Part shown: in pieces, positions 35,451 through 43,250 of the stretch
How positions within the stretch are numbered: position 1 is the stretch's first letter
How the letters are laid out: every line of letters starts with the position of its first letter
DNA from: Pseudomonadota bacterium
GTDB taxonomy: Bacteria > Pseudomonadota > Gammaproteobacteria > Steroidobacterales > Steroidobacteraceae
Direction: 5' to 3'
DNA: 58,479 bases
NCBI GenBank assembly: GCA_026398735.1
Contig: JAPLSH010000020.1
Location: forward strand, 52,296 to 110,774
Notes under the pieces: generated by a model
Told to the model about the DNA's origin: nothing
What the model saw: only the letters and a program-made list of their open reading frames with translations
The model's database searches: none
Position numbers and translations under genes: made by a program

Positions 35451-35864
35451 TTATTGGGGCTGTTTGAGCTTCGCTGATTGCAGAATCGCGCGTAGCGTCG
35501 GCACGTCCTTTACTGCCGGTGCGTTGGCCTTGAATGTACGGACATAGGCAAACAGATCATCTACGTCTTTGTCTGGCAGCGCGCTAGCGGCATAGTTGGG
35601 CATGCGCGTGGCGGGTAAGTGCGGTGCCAAATCACCGCGCATACGCAGGAACATCCGGAACAAACCAAGGTCTGTGACCAGCGGACTGCCGGTACCAACC
35701 AAATCGCGTTGACCGGTTTCGCCGTTGAAGCCGTGGCAGCCGTAGCAGCCATGATCGTAATAGAGTTGCTTGCCCTTGGCGGCATTGCCCGCTGCACTGG
35801 CAACAGTGGTCAAGCTTGCGGCCAGTACTGCGCAGGCCAGCAGCAGATGTGTGCGGTGTGTCAT
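35451..35864 (-). CDS. Class I c-type cytochrome, exported (partner of Tat-exported ThDP enzyme)
   Basis: A 137-residue periplasmic cytochrome. A signal peptide of about 24 residues ends 'TTVASA'. Haem attachment is C40-x2-C43-H44 ('CYGCH'), and the sixth ligand is probably M88 in 'TRMPNYAAS'. The chosen ATG at 35864 has AGGGA six bases upstream, while an upstream in-frame start would remove the signal from the N-terminus. The gene begins 13 bases after the stop of the ThDP-enzyme gene, so they form an operon. An electron-accepting role for that enzyme is inferred from this pairing. Confidence 0.85.
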   Translation of the reverse strand: MTHRTHLLLACAVLAASLTTVASAAGNAAKGKQLYYDHGCYGCHGFNGETGQRDLVGTGSPLVTDLGLFRMFLRMRGDLAPHLPATRMPNYAASALPDKDVDDLFAYVRTFKANAPAVKDVPTLRAILQSAKLKQPQ

Positions 35865-35877
35865 GACAGCTCCCTGC

Positions 35878-37794
35878 TCAGCGCGGCTGCGTGAGTACAT
35901 CAATCAAGTAGGGCTCGCCGCGACGAGCATGGGCAATACCGCGTTTGAGCGCGGCCTGCAGTTGACGCGGATCGCTGATCGGACCTTCGCTGGCCATGCC
36001 ATAGGCGGCAGCCATCTTTGCGTAGTCGATAAACGGATCACGTAGCGTGGTGCCTATGTGGGCGCGATCGGTGCCGCGGCCGCGCACACCCGCCATGTAT
36101 TCGAGGAACATCAGTTCCTGATGCCAGGCGCGGTTGTTATGCATCACTGTCAGCAACGGCAGTTTGTGGTGAACGGCACTCCACAGCACGCCCGGCTGGT
36201 AATTCAGATCGCCATCGGTCTGGATGTTGATGACCAGACGCTTGCGATCGCGCGCGGCCAGCGCCGCACCGCCACAGGCACCGGCGCCATAGCCCATGCC
36301 ACCGGCCCCTTGCGTTCCCAGATAGCTCCACGGTTTGTCATGTGACCACAGCTCACGGTGGTGACTGCCGGAAAAATTACTGGGACTGGCCAGGCACCAG
36401 TCTTCGTTTTCGAGCAGGGGCCACAGTTCAGCATAGATGCGCGCGGTGCTGACCGGGCTGGCGTCCCAGCCTTTGCGCTTGATCTCAAGTGCAGCCTCGA
36501 GGTTTTTGGCGAAGGCGCTGTGATTGGCTGCTGCATGACGGCTCTTGCGTTCGTCGATCACGCGTTGGCGTGCTGGCGTCAGCCCCTGGTGTACGGCGGC
36601 GATCAGCGCAGACAGGCTGGCCTCTGCATCAATCGCGACGCGCCTGCCGATACGGTTGGCGGGTGTGGGCTCTGCGGTTGGCGTGGTGCCGCGCAGACCA
36701 CCAAAGCCGATACCGTGCAGATCACGAGTGGTATGCAGTGAATCTACCTTGGGGCCGATCAGTGCAACATCGGCCGGGCCGGTCTCCAGTCCCAACCGGT
36801 AGTCGACTTTGGCATCGACACCGGGACCGCACAGCGGATGACGCTGCGGAAAGCTCATCGAGCCTGCCGTAGCTTTGGTGCTGGTGCTGGCGCCGACCAG
36901 CTCGGCCAGTTGCACTGCCAGCTGTACGCCCTCGGGGGTGCGCAGTTGACCCACTTCGATGCGCGGGTTGGTCGCATCCAGCAGTGCACCGGCGATCTCG
37001 CGAGCCGTGCTTGCGTCGATACCGCTGATGACCGGCGGTACATAGCGGGGTACCTGCAGCGTGCCTGCCTCTTCCTTCTGCAACTCAATGTCGAGGATGA
37101 CCAGCGCCGGTGCGGTGGGTGGCGTGATGGCTTGCCGATAGGCTTCCTGAATCGCGACCAGTGCTTCGGGTAGCGTCTTGGGCTGTGCATCCCACTTGGT
37201 ATAGCTGCGCACCAGCGCACCCATATCGTTGGCAGTGTGCGCTTGGATAAAGCCATCATCACGGCCGGCTATCACCAACATGGGTGTGCCGGCATAGAAG
37301 GCCTGGTACAGCGCCATTGAGCCGTGCTGCAAACCGATGGTGCCGTGCAGCAATGCGCACATTGGCTTGCCTTGCGCCTTGCCATAGCCGTTGGCCATAT
37401 CGACGGCGGTCTCTTCGTGCAGCGCGGTAATAAACTCGGGCCGCACATTGGGCGGATCACCGTAATTGACCAGCGACTCTTGCAGGCCTTCGAAACTGGA
37501 GCCGGGGTTGCTGGCCACGTATTCGATGCCCAGATCGCGTAGCACCTGCACCATCAGATCGGAGCCCGGACGAACTGCGGCGCGTGGTGGCAGTGCAGGG
37601 GGTTGGACGTCGCCGGTATCGCGTTGCAGTTGCTGACTGGAAGGCGGTGCGGCTGCCGTGCCAGGTGCGGCGGCTTGGGCTGCAGTGGCTGTGCTGCCGA
37701 CCGCTGCTGCTGCGGCACCACCGGCCGCGGTGGCAGCGCCTTTTAAAAACCCACGACGATTGACCGAACCCGGTCCGTCCTTACGCTGCGCCAT
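35878..37794 (-). CDS. Tat-exported thiamine-diphosphate-dependent enzyme (acetolactate synthase/benzoylformate decarboxylase superfamily)
   Basis: A 638-residue ThDP enzyme with a twin-arginine signal: 'NRRGFLKG' (R13-R14), an alanine-rich h-region and cleavage near residue 42. The pyrimidine domain starts about residue 78; the activating glutamate is E127 or E128 in 'LHEETAVDMANG'. A middle domain (about 240-390) follows, then the diphosphate domain with 'TDGD' at 526-529 (usual GDG) and N553-N554. Tat export implies folding with cofactor in the cytoplasm and action in the periplasm, very unusual for this superfamily, which is normally cytosolic. Substrate is unknown; a 2-oxo acid or acyloin is likely. 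Confidence 0.88.
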   Translation of the reverse strand: MAQRKDGPGSVNRRGFLKGAATAAGGAAAAAVGSTATAAQAAAPGTAAAPPSSQQLQRDTGDVQPPALPPRAAVRPGSDLMVQVLRDLGIEYVASNPGSSFEGLQESLVNYGDPPNVRPEFITALHEETAVDMANGYGKAQGKPMCALLHGTIGLQHGSMALYQAFYAGTPMLVIAGRDDGFIQAHTANDMGALVRSYTKWDAQPKTLPEALVAIQEAYRQAITPPTAPALVILDIELQKEEAGTLQVPRYVPPVISGIDASTAREIAGALLDATNPRIEVGQLRTPEGVQLAVQLAELVGASTSTKATAGSMSFPQRHPLCGPGVDAKVDYRLGLETGPADVALIGPKVDSLHTTRDLHGIGFGGLRGTTPTAEPTPANRIGRRVAIDAEASLSALIAAVHQGLTPARQRVIDERKSRHAAANHSAFAKNLEAALEIKRKGWDASPVSTARIYAELWPLLENEDWCLASPSNFSGSHHRELWSHDKPWSYLGTQGAGGMGYGAGACGGAALAARDRKRLVINIQTDGDLNYQPGVLWSAVHHKLPLLTVMHNNRAWHQELMFLEYMAGVRGRGTDRAHIGTTLRDPFIDYAKMAAAYGMASEGPISDPRQLQAALKRGIAHARRGEPYLIDVLTQPR

Positions 37795-37845
37795 GTCTGC
37801 CCCCGCCTTATTGATTCACTGGGCCCTGTGGGCCTCTTGGGGTGC

Positions 37846-37874
37846 AGACTTGGCTTCCAGCACAGTGTTGTCAA
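37846..37874 (-). promoter_or_regulatory. Weak candidate sigma-70 promoter of the ThDP-cytochrome operon
   Basis: On the minus strand a perfect TTGACA (37869-37874) is followed after 17 bases by AAGTCT (37846-37851), a poor -10. It sits ~50 bases upstream of the ATG, whose own leader contains GGGGG. Confidence 0.35.
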
Positions 37875-37894
37875 GCGCGGGTGTGTTTGAAAGC

Positions 37895-37980
37895 CAGCAC
37901 AGCTGTTGGCAGTGCTGCTTGATATCCAGCAGGTTGTCGGCGCCGCAGACCTCGCAATGCCCGCGGCAGAGGGCTGCGGC
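37895..37980 (+). promoter_or_regulatory. Inverted repeats upstream of the sigma-54 promoter (candidate enhancer sites)
   Basis: CAGCAC-N11-GTGCTG (37895-37917) and GCCGCAG (37942-37948)/CTGCGGC (37974-37980) are perfect inverted repeats. The first is centred ~85 bases before the sigma-54 promoter, the usual place for an activator upstream sequence. No activator consensus was applied. Confidence 0.35.
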
Positions 37981-37981
37981 G

Positions 37982-37997
37982 TGGCACAGGTGTTGCT
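37982..37997 (+). promoter_or_regulatory. Sigma-54 (-24/-12) promoter of sbp-cysTWA
   Basis: TGGCAC-AGGTG-TTGCT matches the sigma-54 consensus TGGCAC-N5-TTGCW exactly, with GG (37983-4) and GC (37995-6) ten bases apart. The sbp start codon is ~40 bases further on. A sigma-54 activator gene lies at the far end of the operon. Confidence 0.8.
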
Positions 37998-38036
37998 AAT
38001 CCAACCCTGCGGCACGTTCAGCCGCTGTATTTGCGG

Positions 38037-39041
38037 ATGACACCCATGCGCCTCTCATTGCGACTCTTGCTGCCAACGTTGTTGGTGTTGTCGGCGGTAC
38101 CGGTTGCAGCAGTTGAACTGCTCAACGTGTCCTATGACCCGACGCGTGAGTTTTACAGCGAGTACAACGCGGCCTTTGCCAAGCACTGGGCTGCCAAGAC
38201 CGGTGAGAAGGTCCAGATCAAGACCTCGCACGGCGGTTCTGGCAAGCAGGCGCGTTCTGTCATAGATGGGCTGCAGGCGGATGTCGTGACGCTGGCACTG
38301 GCTGCCGACATCGACGCTATTTCGAGCATTGGCGGCGTCATCGACAAGGCATGGCAGCAGCGCTTGCCGCAGAACAGCACGCCCTATACCTCCACCATCG
38401 TGTTCCTGGTGCGCAAGGGCAACCCCAAAGGCATCAAAGATTGGTCCGATCTGATCAAGCCCGGCATCAAGGTCATTACGCCTAATCCCAAGACATCCGG
38501 TGGTGCCCGCTGGAACTTGCTGGCTGCATGGGGCTGGGCATTGCAGCAGCCAGGTGGCAACGAGGCTAAGGCACGCGCCTACGTCACGCAGCTGTATCGC
38601 AACGTACCGGTGCTCGACGGCGGTGCACGTGCGTCCACAACCACCTTTGTGCAACGGCGTATCGGTGATGTGCAGATCACTTGGGAAAACGAGGCGATGT
38701 TGGCTTTGAAAGAGTTTGGCGCCGACAAGTTCGAGATTGTCGCGCCATCACTGAGCATCCTTGCCGAGCCACCGGTTGCTGTGGTCGACAAGGTGGTTGA
38801 TAAGCGCGGTACTAGAAAAGTAGCTACCGAATACGTTTCTTGGCTGTATTCGGCCGAGGCGCAGGAGATTGCCGCGCGCAACTACTACCGGCCTCGACTG
38901 GAGTCCGTGGCCACCAAATATGCGGCGCAGTTTCCACGCATCAAACTCTTTACCTTGGCCCAGGTGTTCGGGGATTGGGGGCGTGTGCAGAAGCTGTGGT
39001 TCGATGATGGCGGCATCTTCGACCAGATCTATCAGAACTGA
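38037..39041 (+). CDS. sbp: Sulfate/thiosulfate ABC transporter substrate-binding protein
   Basis: A 334-residue periplasmic binding protein. A signal peptide (hydrophobic core '[16 protein letters not shown]') precedes '[18 protein letters not shown]', the conserved Sbp start. '[19 protein letters not shown]', '[16 protein letters not shown]' and 'WENEA' line the sulfate site of the family. ATG 38037 is used; ATG 38046 is equally possible and retains the signal. It is the first gene of sbp-cysT-cysW-cysA and is headed by a sigma-54 promoter. Confidence 0.92.
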   Translation: MTPMRLSLRLLLPTLLVLSAVPVAAVELLNVSYDPTREFYSEYNAAFAKHWAAKTGEKVQIKTSHGGSGKQARSVIDGLQADVVTLALAADIDAISSIGGVIDKAWQQRLPQNSTPYTSTIVFLVRKGNPKGIKDWSDLIKPGIKVITPNPKTSGGARWNLLAAWGWALQQPGGNEAKARAYVTQLYRNVPVLDGGARASTTTFVQRRIGDVQITWENEAMLALKEFGADKFEIVAPSLSILAEPPVAVVDKVVDKRGTRKVATEYVSWLYSAEAQEIAARNYYRPRLESVATKYAAQFPRIKLFTLAQVFGDWGRVQKLWFDDGGIFDQIYQN

Positions 39042-39058
39042 CCGCTGCAGAATTTCCA

Positions 39059-39898
39059 GTGGCGTCTATCCATACACTGCGACAGCAGCGACGCGTCATG
39101 CCGGGCTTTGGCTTGGCCATGGGTGTCACCTTGGCCTGGCTGGGCCTCATCGTGCTCATCCCCTTGGCTGCGCTGCTTGCCAAGTCACTGGGTAACGGCC
39201 CGGCCTTCTGGTGGCAGACTTTGGCCACGCCGCGTGTGGCTGCGGCGTTAGAGCTGAGCTTCTTCTCGGCGTTGGCGGCAGCAGCGGTCGACATGGTCTT
39301 CGGTTTAATCATCGCCTGGGTGCTGGTGCGTTACCGCTTTCCGGGGCGGCGTATCGTCGATGCACTAATAGACCTGCCGTTTGCGTTGCCCACGGCTGTA
39401 GCCGGCATCACGTTGACGGCGTTGTATGCGGGTAATGGCTGGTTGGGTCGTTACCTTGAACCCCTGGGTATTCAGATAGCCTTCACCCGGGTGGGGGTGT
39501 TTGTCGCGCTGGTGTTTGTTGCCTTGCCATTCATCGTGCGCACGGTCCAACCGGTGCTGCAGGATCTGGACAAAGAATATGAAGAGGCTGCTGCCTCGCT
39601 GGGTGCCACGCGCTGGCAGTGCTTCTGGCGGGTGTTGTGGCCAGCGTTGCTTCCGGCGCTGCTGACCGGCTTCACGCTGGCGCTGGCGCGCGCTGTTGGC
39701 GAGTACGGTTCGGTTATCTTCATCGCCGGAAATTTGCCGATGGTGTCGGAGATCGCGCCGCTGCTCATCGCGGTGAAGCTTGAGCAATACGATTATGTCG
39801 GCGCGGCGGCCATAGGCACGGCGATGCTGCTGATTTCGTTTGTACTGCTGCTCGGACTTAACTTGCTGCAGCGCTGGCTGCGCAGGGGGCGCATGTGA
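39059..39898 (+). CDS. cysT: Sulfate ABC transporter permease CysT
   Basis: A 279-residue permease with about six membrane segments. The cytoplasmic coupling loop 'EEAAASLGATRWQCFWRVLWPALLP' contains the EAA motif that docks on CysA (core EEAAASLGA). 'DLPFALPTAVAGITL' is a CysT family block. The GTG start follows sbp by 17 bases, and its end overlaps cysW. Confidence 0.92.
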   Translation: MASIHTLRQQRRVMPGFGLAMGVTLAWLGLIVLIPLAALLAKSLGNGPAFWWQTLATPRVAAALELSFFSALAAAAVDMVFGLIIAWVLVRYRFPGRRIVDALIDLPFALPTAVAGITLTALYAGNGWLGRYLEPLGIQIAFTRVGVFVALVFVALPFIVRTVQPVLQDLDKEYEEAAASLGATRWQCFWRVLWPALLPALLTGFTLALARAVGEYGSVIFIAGNLPMVSEIAPLLIAVKLEQYDYVGAAAIGTAMLLISFVLLLGLNLLQRWLRRGRM

Positions 39899-40734
39899 GT
39901 CGCCCTAATGGTGCCTTGACTGAGGCAGCGTGGGTGCGCCGACTGCTCATCGGCATTGCGCTGGGGTTCTTTGCGCTGTTTCTGCTGTTGCCCCTGGTGG
40001 TGGTGTTTGCCGAGGCACTGACCAAGGGTATCGCACCCTATTTCACCGCCATCGTAGAGCCCGATGCGATCGCTGCCTTAAAGCTGTCGCTGGCGATCGT
40101 CGCCATCGTTGTGCCCATCAATGCGCTGTGCGGCTTGTGCGCAGCTTGGGCCATTGCCAAGTTTCGCTTCCCCGGCCGCAGCTTGTTGCTGGCATTAATC
40201 GATCTGCCCTTTGCGGTATCGCCGGTCATCGCAGGCTTGGTCTATGTGTTGTTGCTGGGGTCGCGGGGTGTGTTGGGCCCGCTGCTGCAAGAGTGGGACA
40301 TCCAGATCATCTTTGCCGTACCCGGTATGGTGCTGGCAACACTCTTTGTCACATTCCCGTTTGTGGCACGAGAGCTGATCCCCTTGATGGAACAGCAGGG
40401 TAATGACGAAGAGCATGCTGCACGTCTGCTCGGTGCCAACGGACTGCAGATCTTCCGGCGTGTGACCTTGCCCAACATCAAGTGGGCACTGATGTATGGC
40501 GCATTGCTGTGCGGTGCACGCGCGCTGGGCGAGTTTGGTGCGGTATCGGTGGTATCGGGCCACATCCGTGGTCAGACCAATACGCTGCCACTGCAAGTTG
40601 AAATCCTCTACAACGAATACCAGTTCCAAGCCGCCTTTGCGGTGGCCTCAATGCTGGCGCTGTTTGCGCTGATAACTCTGGCCGTGAAGGCTCTGCTTGA
40701 ACGCCGCTATGCCCGGGAACTCGGGCACCACTGA
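39895..40734 (+). CDS. cysW: Sulfate ABC transporter permease CysW
   Basis: The second permease (279 residues) forms the CysTW heterodimer. '[19 protein letters not shown]' and the EAA loop '[19 protein letters not shown]' identify CysW. About six membrane segments are present. The start GTG overlaps the cysT stop (GTGA). A 16-base gap separates it from cysA. Confidence 0.92.
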   Translation: MSRPNGALTEAAWVRRLLIGIALGFFALFLLLPLVVVFAEALTKGIAPYFTAIVEPDAIAALKLSLAIVAIVVPINALCGLCAAWAIAKFRFPGRSLLLALIDLPFAVSPVIAGLVYVLLLGSRGVLGPLLQEWDIQIIFAVPGMVLATLFVTFPFVARELIPLMEQQGNDEEHAARLLGANGLQIFRRVTLPNIKWALMYGALLCGARALGEFGAVSVVSGHIRGQTNTLPLQVEILYNEYQFQAAFAVASMLALFALITLAVKALLERRYARELGHH

Positions 40735-40750
40735 TCGGGAACAGCAAGTT

Positions 40751-41827
40751 ATGCAAGTCGGTATCCAATCCCTTAGCAAGTCTTTCGGCAGCACGCGAGT
40801 GCTGTCTGGCATCGAGCTTGAAGTCAAAGAGGGCGAGTTCTGCGCCTTGTTGGGTCCGTCGGGCTCGGGCAAGACGACCTTGCTACGCATCATTGCAGGG
40901 CTGGAATTTGCTGATCATGGCAAGGTGCTGTTCGACGGCGTGGATGTTGCCAACCGGGAGGCGCGTGATCGTCAGGTTGGCTTCGTGTTCCAGCATTACG
41001 CCTTGTTCCGCCACATGACCGTGCATGACAACGTGGCCTTTGGTCTGCAGATCCGATCGCGTGCCAAGCGTCCGGCACGCGCGGAGATTGATCGTCGAGT
41101 GGGTGAACTGCTGGAGTTGGTGCAGCTGGCCGGCTTCGAAGGGCGCTTCCCGGATCAACTCTCTGGTGGTCAGCGGCAGCGCGTGGCCCTGGCGCGTGCT
41201 TTGGCCATTGAGCCTCGTGTGCTGTTGCTCGATGAGCCCTTTGGCGCGTTGGATGCCCGCGTGCGGCGGGAGATGCGCAGTTGGCTGCGCGATCTGCAGC
41301 GCAAACTCAATCTCACCAGCATTCTGGTGACTCACGATCAGGACGAGGCGCTAGAGCTGGCCGATCGCGTGGCAGTCATGGAGCAGGGCCAAGTGCTGCA
41401 ATACGATGTGCCGCAACAAGTCTATGACCGGCCGGCGACGCCTGCGGTCTATGACTTTTTGGGTGGAGCAAACCGCCTAGCCGTCAGAGTTTCGCAGGGC
41501 CGTGTGTTGCTGGGCAACGAGGTGGTCGCGGTGCTGGCTGCAGCAGACGACGCGGCGGCGCAGCTTCATGTTCGCAGTCATGACATACAGCTGCTGCCTG
41601 CTGATGCTGCAGCAGGGTTGCAGGCGCAGGTGCTGCGCGCAACCTGGGGCGGTGCCTCAACGCACTACGACCTGCGACTGGCAGAGGGCAGTACCGTCGA
41701 AGTGGATCAGCCGCGTTGGGCACAGTCGGGTCAGTTGCTTGCTGCCGGCGATACAGTGCGCTTGCGCTTAGAGCGATTTGGCGTATTTGGTCCGGTGGCC
41801 GGGTCGCACCACGGCATCACTGGCTAG
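40751..41827 (+). CDS. cysA: Sulfate/thiosulfate ABC transporter ATP-binding protein CysA
   Basis: A 358-residue ATPase. Walker A 'GPSGSGKTT' lies at 35-43, the signature is '[15 protein letters not shown]', Walker B '[16 protein letters not shown]', and the switch histidine is in '[15 protein letters not shown]'. A C-terminal TOBE-like regulatory domain follows from about residue 240, including '[10 protein letters not shown]'. The ATG at 40751 gives the standard [13 protein letters not shown] start; the frame extends upstream only within cysW. Confidence 0.94.
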   Translation: MQVGIQSLSKSFGSTRVLSGIELEVKEGEFCALLGPSGSGKTTLLRIIAGLEFADHGKVLFDGVDVANREARDRQVGFVFQHYALFRHMTVHDNVAFGLQIRSRAKRPARAEIDRRVGELLELVQLAGFEGRFPDQLSGGQRQRVALARALAIEPRVLLLDEPFGALDARVRREMRSWLRDLQRKLNLTSILVTHDQDEALELADRVAVMEQGQVLQYDVPQQVYDRPATPAVYDFLGGANRLAVRVSQGRVLLGNEVVAVLAAADDAAAQLHVRSHDIQLLPADAAAGLQAQVLRATWGGASTHYDLRLAEGSTVEVDQPRWAQSGQLLAAGDTVRLRLERFGVFGPVAGSHHGITG

Positions 41828-41833
41828 GCCGAT

Positions 41834-41852
41834 GCCGGACAGTCAGTCCGGC
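41834..41852. terminator. Shared hairpin between cysA and the convergent sigma-54 activator gene
   Basis: GCCGGAC-AGTCA-GTCCGGC is a perfect 7-bp stem that spans the activator stop codon and starts seven bases after the cysA stop. It is placed to end transcription from both sides, though without U-tracts. Confidence 0.55.
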
Positions 41853-42913
41853 GTGTCTGTTAGCAACTTGTAACGCTTAAGCAGCGTGCGCACGGTGTTG
41901 CGCGACACACCCAATAGCCGTGCAGCCTGCACTTGATTGCGTCCCGATGACTCGAAGGCCTGATGTACCAGCAGCGATTCGATGCGCTCGTGCAGGTCTG
42001 CCTCTTGGTTCTTGAGCAGGCCGCCTATGACTTGGCCGAGAGCCTCGTAGGGCTCTACATCATTGAGCGTCGGGCCACTTGTTCCATACGAGAGTCGCGG
42101 TGAGGTGGCAAAGCGCAGGTTCTCTGGTCGGATGACGCCATCGCGGGCCGTCAGCAGGCCAGCATGCACGACGTTTTCCAGTTCGCGGATGTTGCCGGGC
42201 CACGGATACGACACCAAGGCAGCACGTGTTTCCGGGGCCATGACAGCCTCGCGTATGCCCAGTCGATCGGCGTAGATGTGCAGGAAGTGTTGAGCCAGCG
42301 GCAGGATGTCGCCTGGCCGGTCTGCCAAGGGCGGTACCTTCAATGTCACCACATTGAGGCGGTAATACAGATCGCGCCTGAAACGGCCTGCTTCGATGGC
42401 GGCAGGCAGGTCGATATTGGTGGCAGCCACCACTCGCACGTTGAGTGGTATGGGTGTTCTGGCCCCGACCCGTACGACTTCGCGCTCTTGTATCACGCGA
42501 AGCAGTTTGACCTGCAGGGGTAGGGGCAGGTCGCCCAGTTCATCCAGAAATAGCGTGCCGTTGTTAGCAACCTCGAACCACCCAGCACGGGTTTCACTGG
42601 CGCCGGTAAAGGCCCCGGCCTGATGGCCGAACAGCTCTGCCTCTGCAAGGCTGTGCGACAGTGCGCCGCAATTGACTGCGACAAACGCGCCTTTGCGGCC
42701 ACTTTCGGCGTGCAGGTGGCGTGCAACCAGTTCCTTGCCGGTACCGGTATCACCGGTGATGAGCACGGTCACATCGGAGGGTGCGAATTGTTCGATCTGC
42801 TGCAGCAGCTGCTGTGACAGCGGATCGGCAAAGATCATCGCCTTGGCGCGCACCGACAAGACGTCGGATTGCGCGGTAGGGGAGACCAGTAGCGGATTGG
42901 GATTGGCGGGCAT
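41843..42913 (-). CDS. Sigma-54-dependent activator without sensor domain (SfnR-like)
   Basis: A 356-residue bacterial enhancer-binding protein. The AAA+ domain begins near residue 25: Walker A 'GDTGTGKE' (54-61), the sigma-54 contact loop 'GAFTGA' (100-105), Walker B 'GTLFLDELGDLPL', and 'YPWPGNIRELENVV'. A Fis-type helix-turn-helix ends the protein ('QVQAARLLGVSRNTVRTLLK'). There is no N-terminal receiver, PAS or GAF domain, like SfnR of pseudomonads, which activates sulfone use during sulfur limitation. Its place beside sbp-cysTWA with a sigma-54 promoter fits that role. Start 42913 excludes relic receptor sequence. Confidence 0.85.
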   Translation of the reverse strand: MPANPNPLLVSPTAQSDVLSVRAKAMIFADPLSQQLLQQIEQFAPSDVTVLITGDTGTGKELVARHLHAESGRKGAFVAVNCGALSHSLAEAELFGHQAGAFTGASETRAGWFEVANNGTLFLDELGDLPLPLQVKLLRVIQEREVVRVGARTPIPLNVRVVAATNIDLPAAIEAGRFRRDLYYRLNVVTLKVPPLADRPGDILPLAQHFLHIYADRLGIREAVMAPETRAALVSYPWPGNIRELENVVHAGLLTARDGVIRPENLRFATSPRLSYGTSGPTLNDVEPYEALGQVIGGLLKNQEADLHERIESLLVHQAFESSGRNQVQAARLLGVSRNTVRTLLKRYKLLTDTPD

Positions 42914-42935
42914 CACAGGCTCATTATGGGGGCAG

Positions 42936-43143
42936 TTAGCTGCCGATTCGATAACGAGCGGTAATCTGCACAGTACGAGGCTCACCGGATAGAAGCCCAC
43001 ACCTTGTTCCAAGCATCGTTGGCCAGACCAAACGACCGGCCTAAGCCACGCACAGTCAAAGTGATGTTGCGCGGATTGGAAGAGATGAACTGCAGCGTGA
43101 GCGCCTGCTGCGACACTTGTTGTACCGTATAGGTGCCTTGTTA
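42936..43143 (-). pseudogene. Relic of a TonB-dependent receptor gene (internal deletion plus frameshift)
   Basis: The 337 bases between the sigma-54 activator and copA are not empty. Minus-strand translation from 43140 reads 'TYTVQQVSQQALTLQF' then 'NPRNITLTVRGLGRSFGLAN', a TonB-receptor plug-domain pattern. Around 43011 one base is missing, shifting the frame into 'LEQGVGFY', the continuation of the same plug motif. A few bases later a third frame gives 'GEPRTVQITARYRIGS' and a stop at 42936-42938, which resembles the C-terminal beta strand of such receptors. So the gene was reduced to its two ends by a large internal deletion. The activator gene lies immediately downstream on the same strand. 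Confidence 0.7.
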
Positions 43144-43160
43144 GGCAGCCTTGCGGTGGT

Positions 43161-43201
43161 CTTCAGAGGGGCTATGCTGAAGCCCTTGTTTGATTTTCAG
43201 C
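43161..43201. promoter_or_regulatory. Overlapping inverted repeats upstream of copA
   Basis: CTTCAG (43161-43166) and CTGAAG (43177-43182) form a perfect inverted repeat with a 10-base spacer containing TATG; GCTGAA/TTCAGC (43176-43181/43196-43201) overlaps it. It lies 50-90 bases before the copper oxidase gene and could be an operator. It does not match a recognised cop box or CueR dyad. Confidence 0.35.
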
Positions 43202-43250
43202 ACCCCTACCAACAGCGGTGTTTGATACCTCACAGCGAGTGGTGGCATTG

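Noticed and set aside
37816-37989. Cysteine/histidine-rich minus-strand reading frame ([16 protein letters not shown]...) resembling a small metal-binding protein
   Set aside because: It has no ATG, GTG or TTG start (only CTG just after a stop), and it overlaps the sigma-54 promoter and its inverted repeats, which explain the sequence better.
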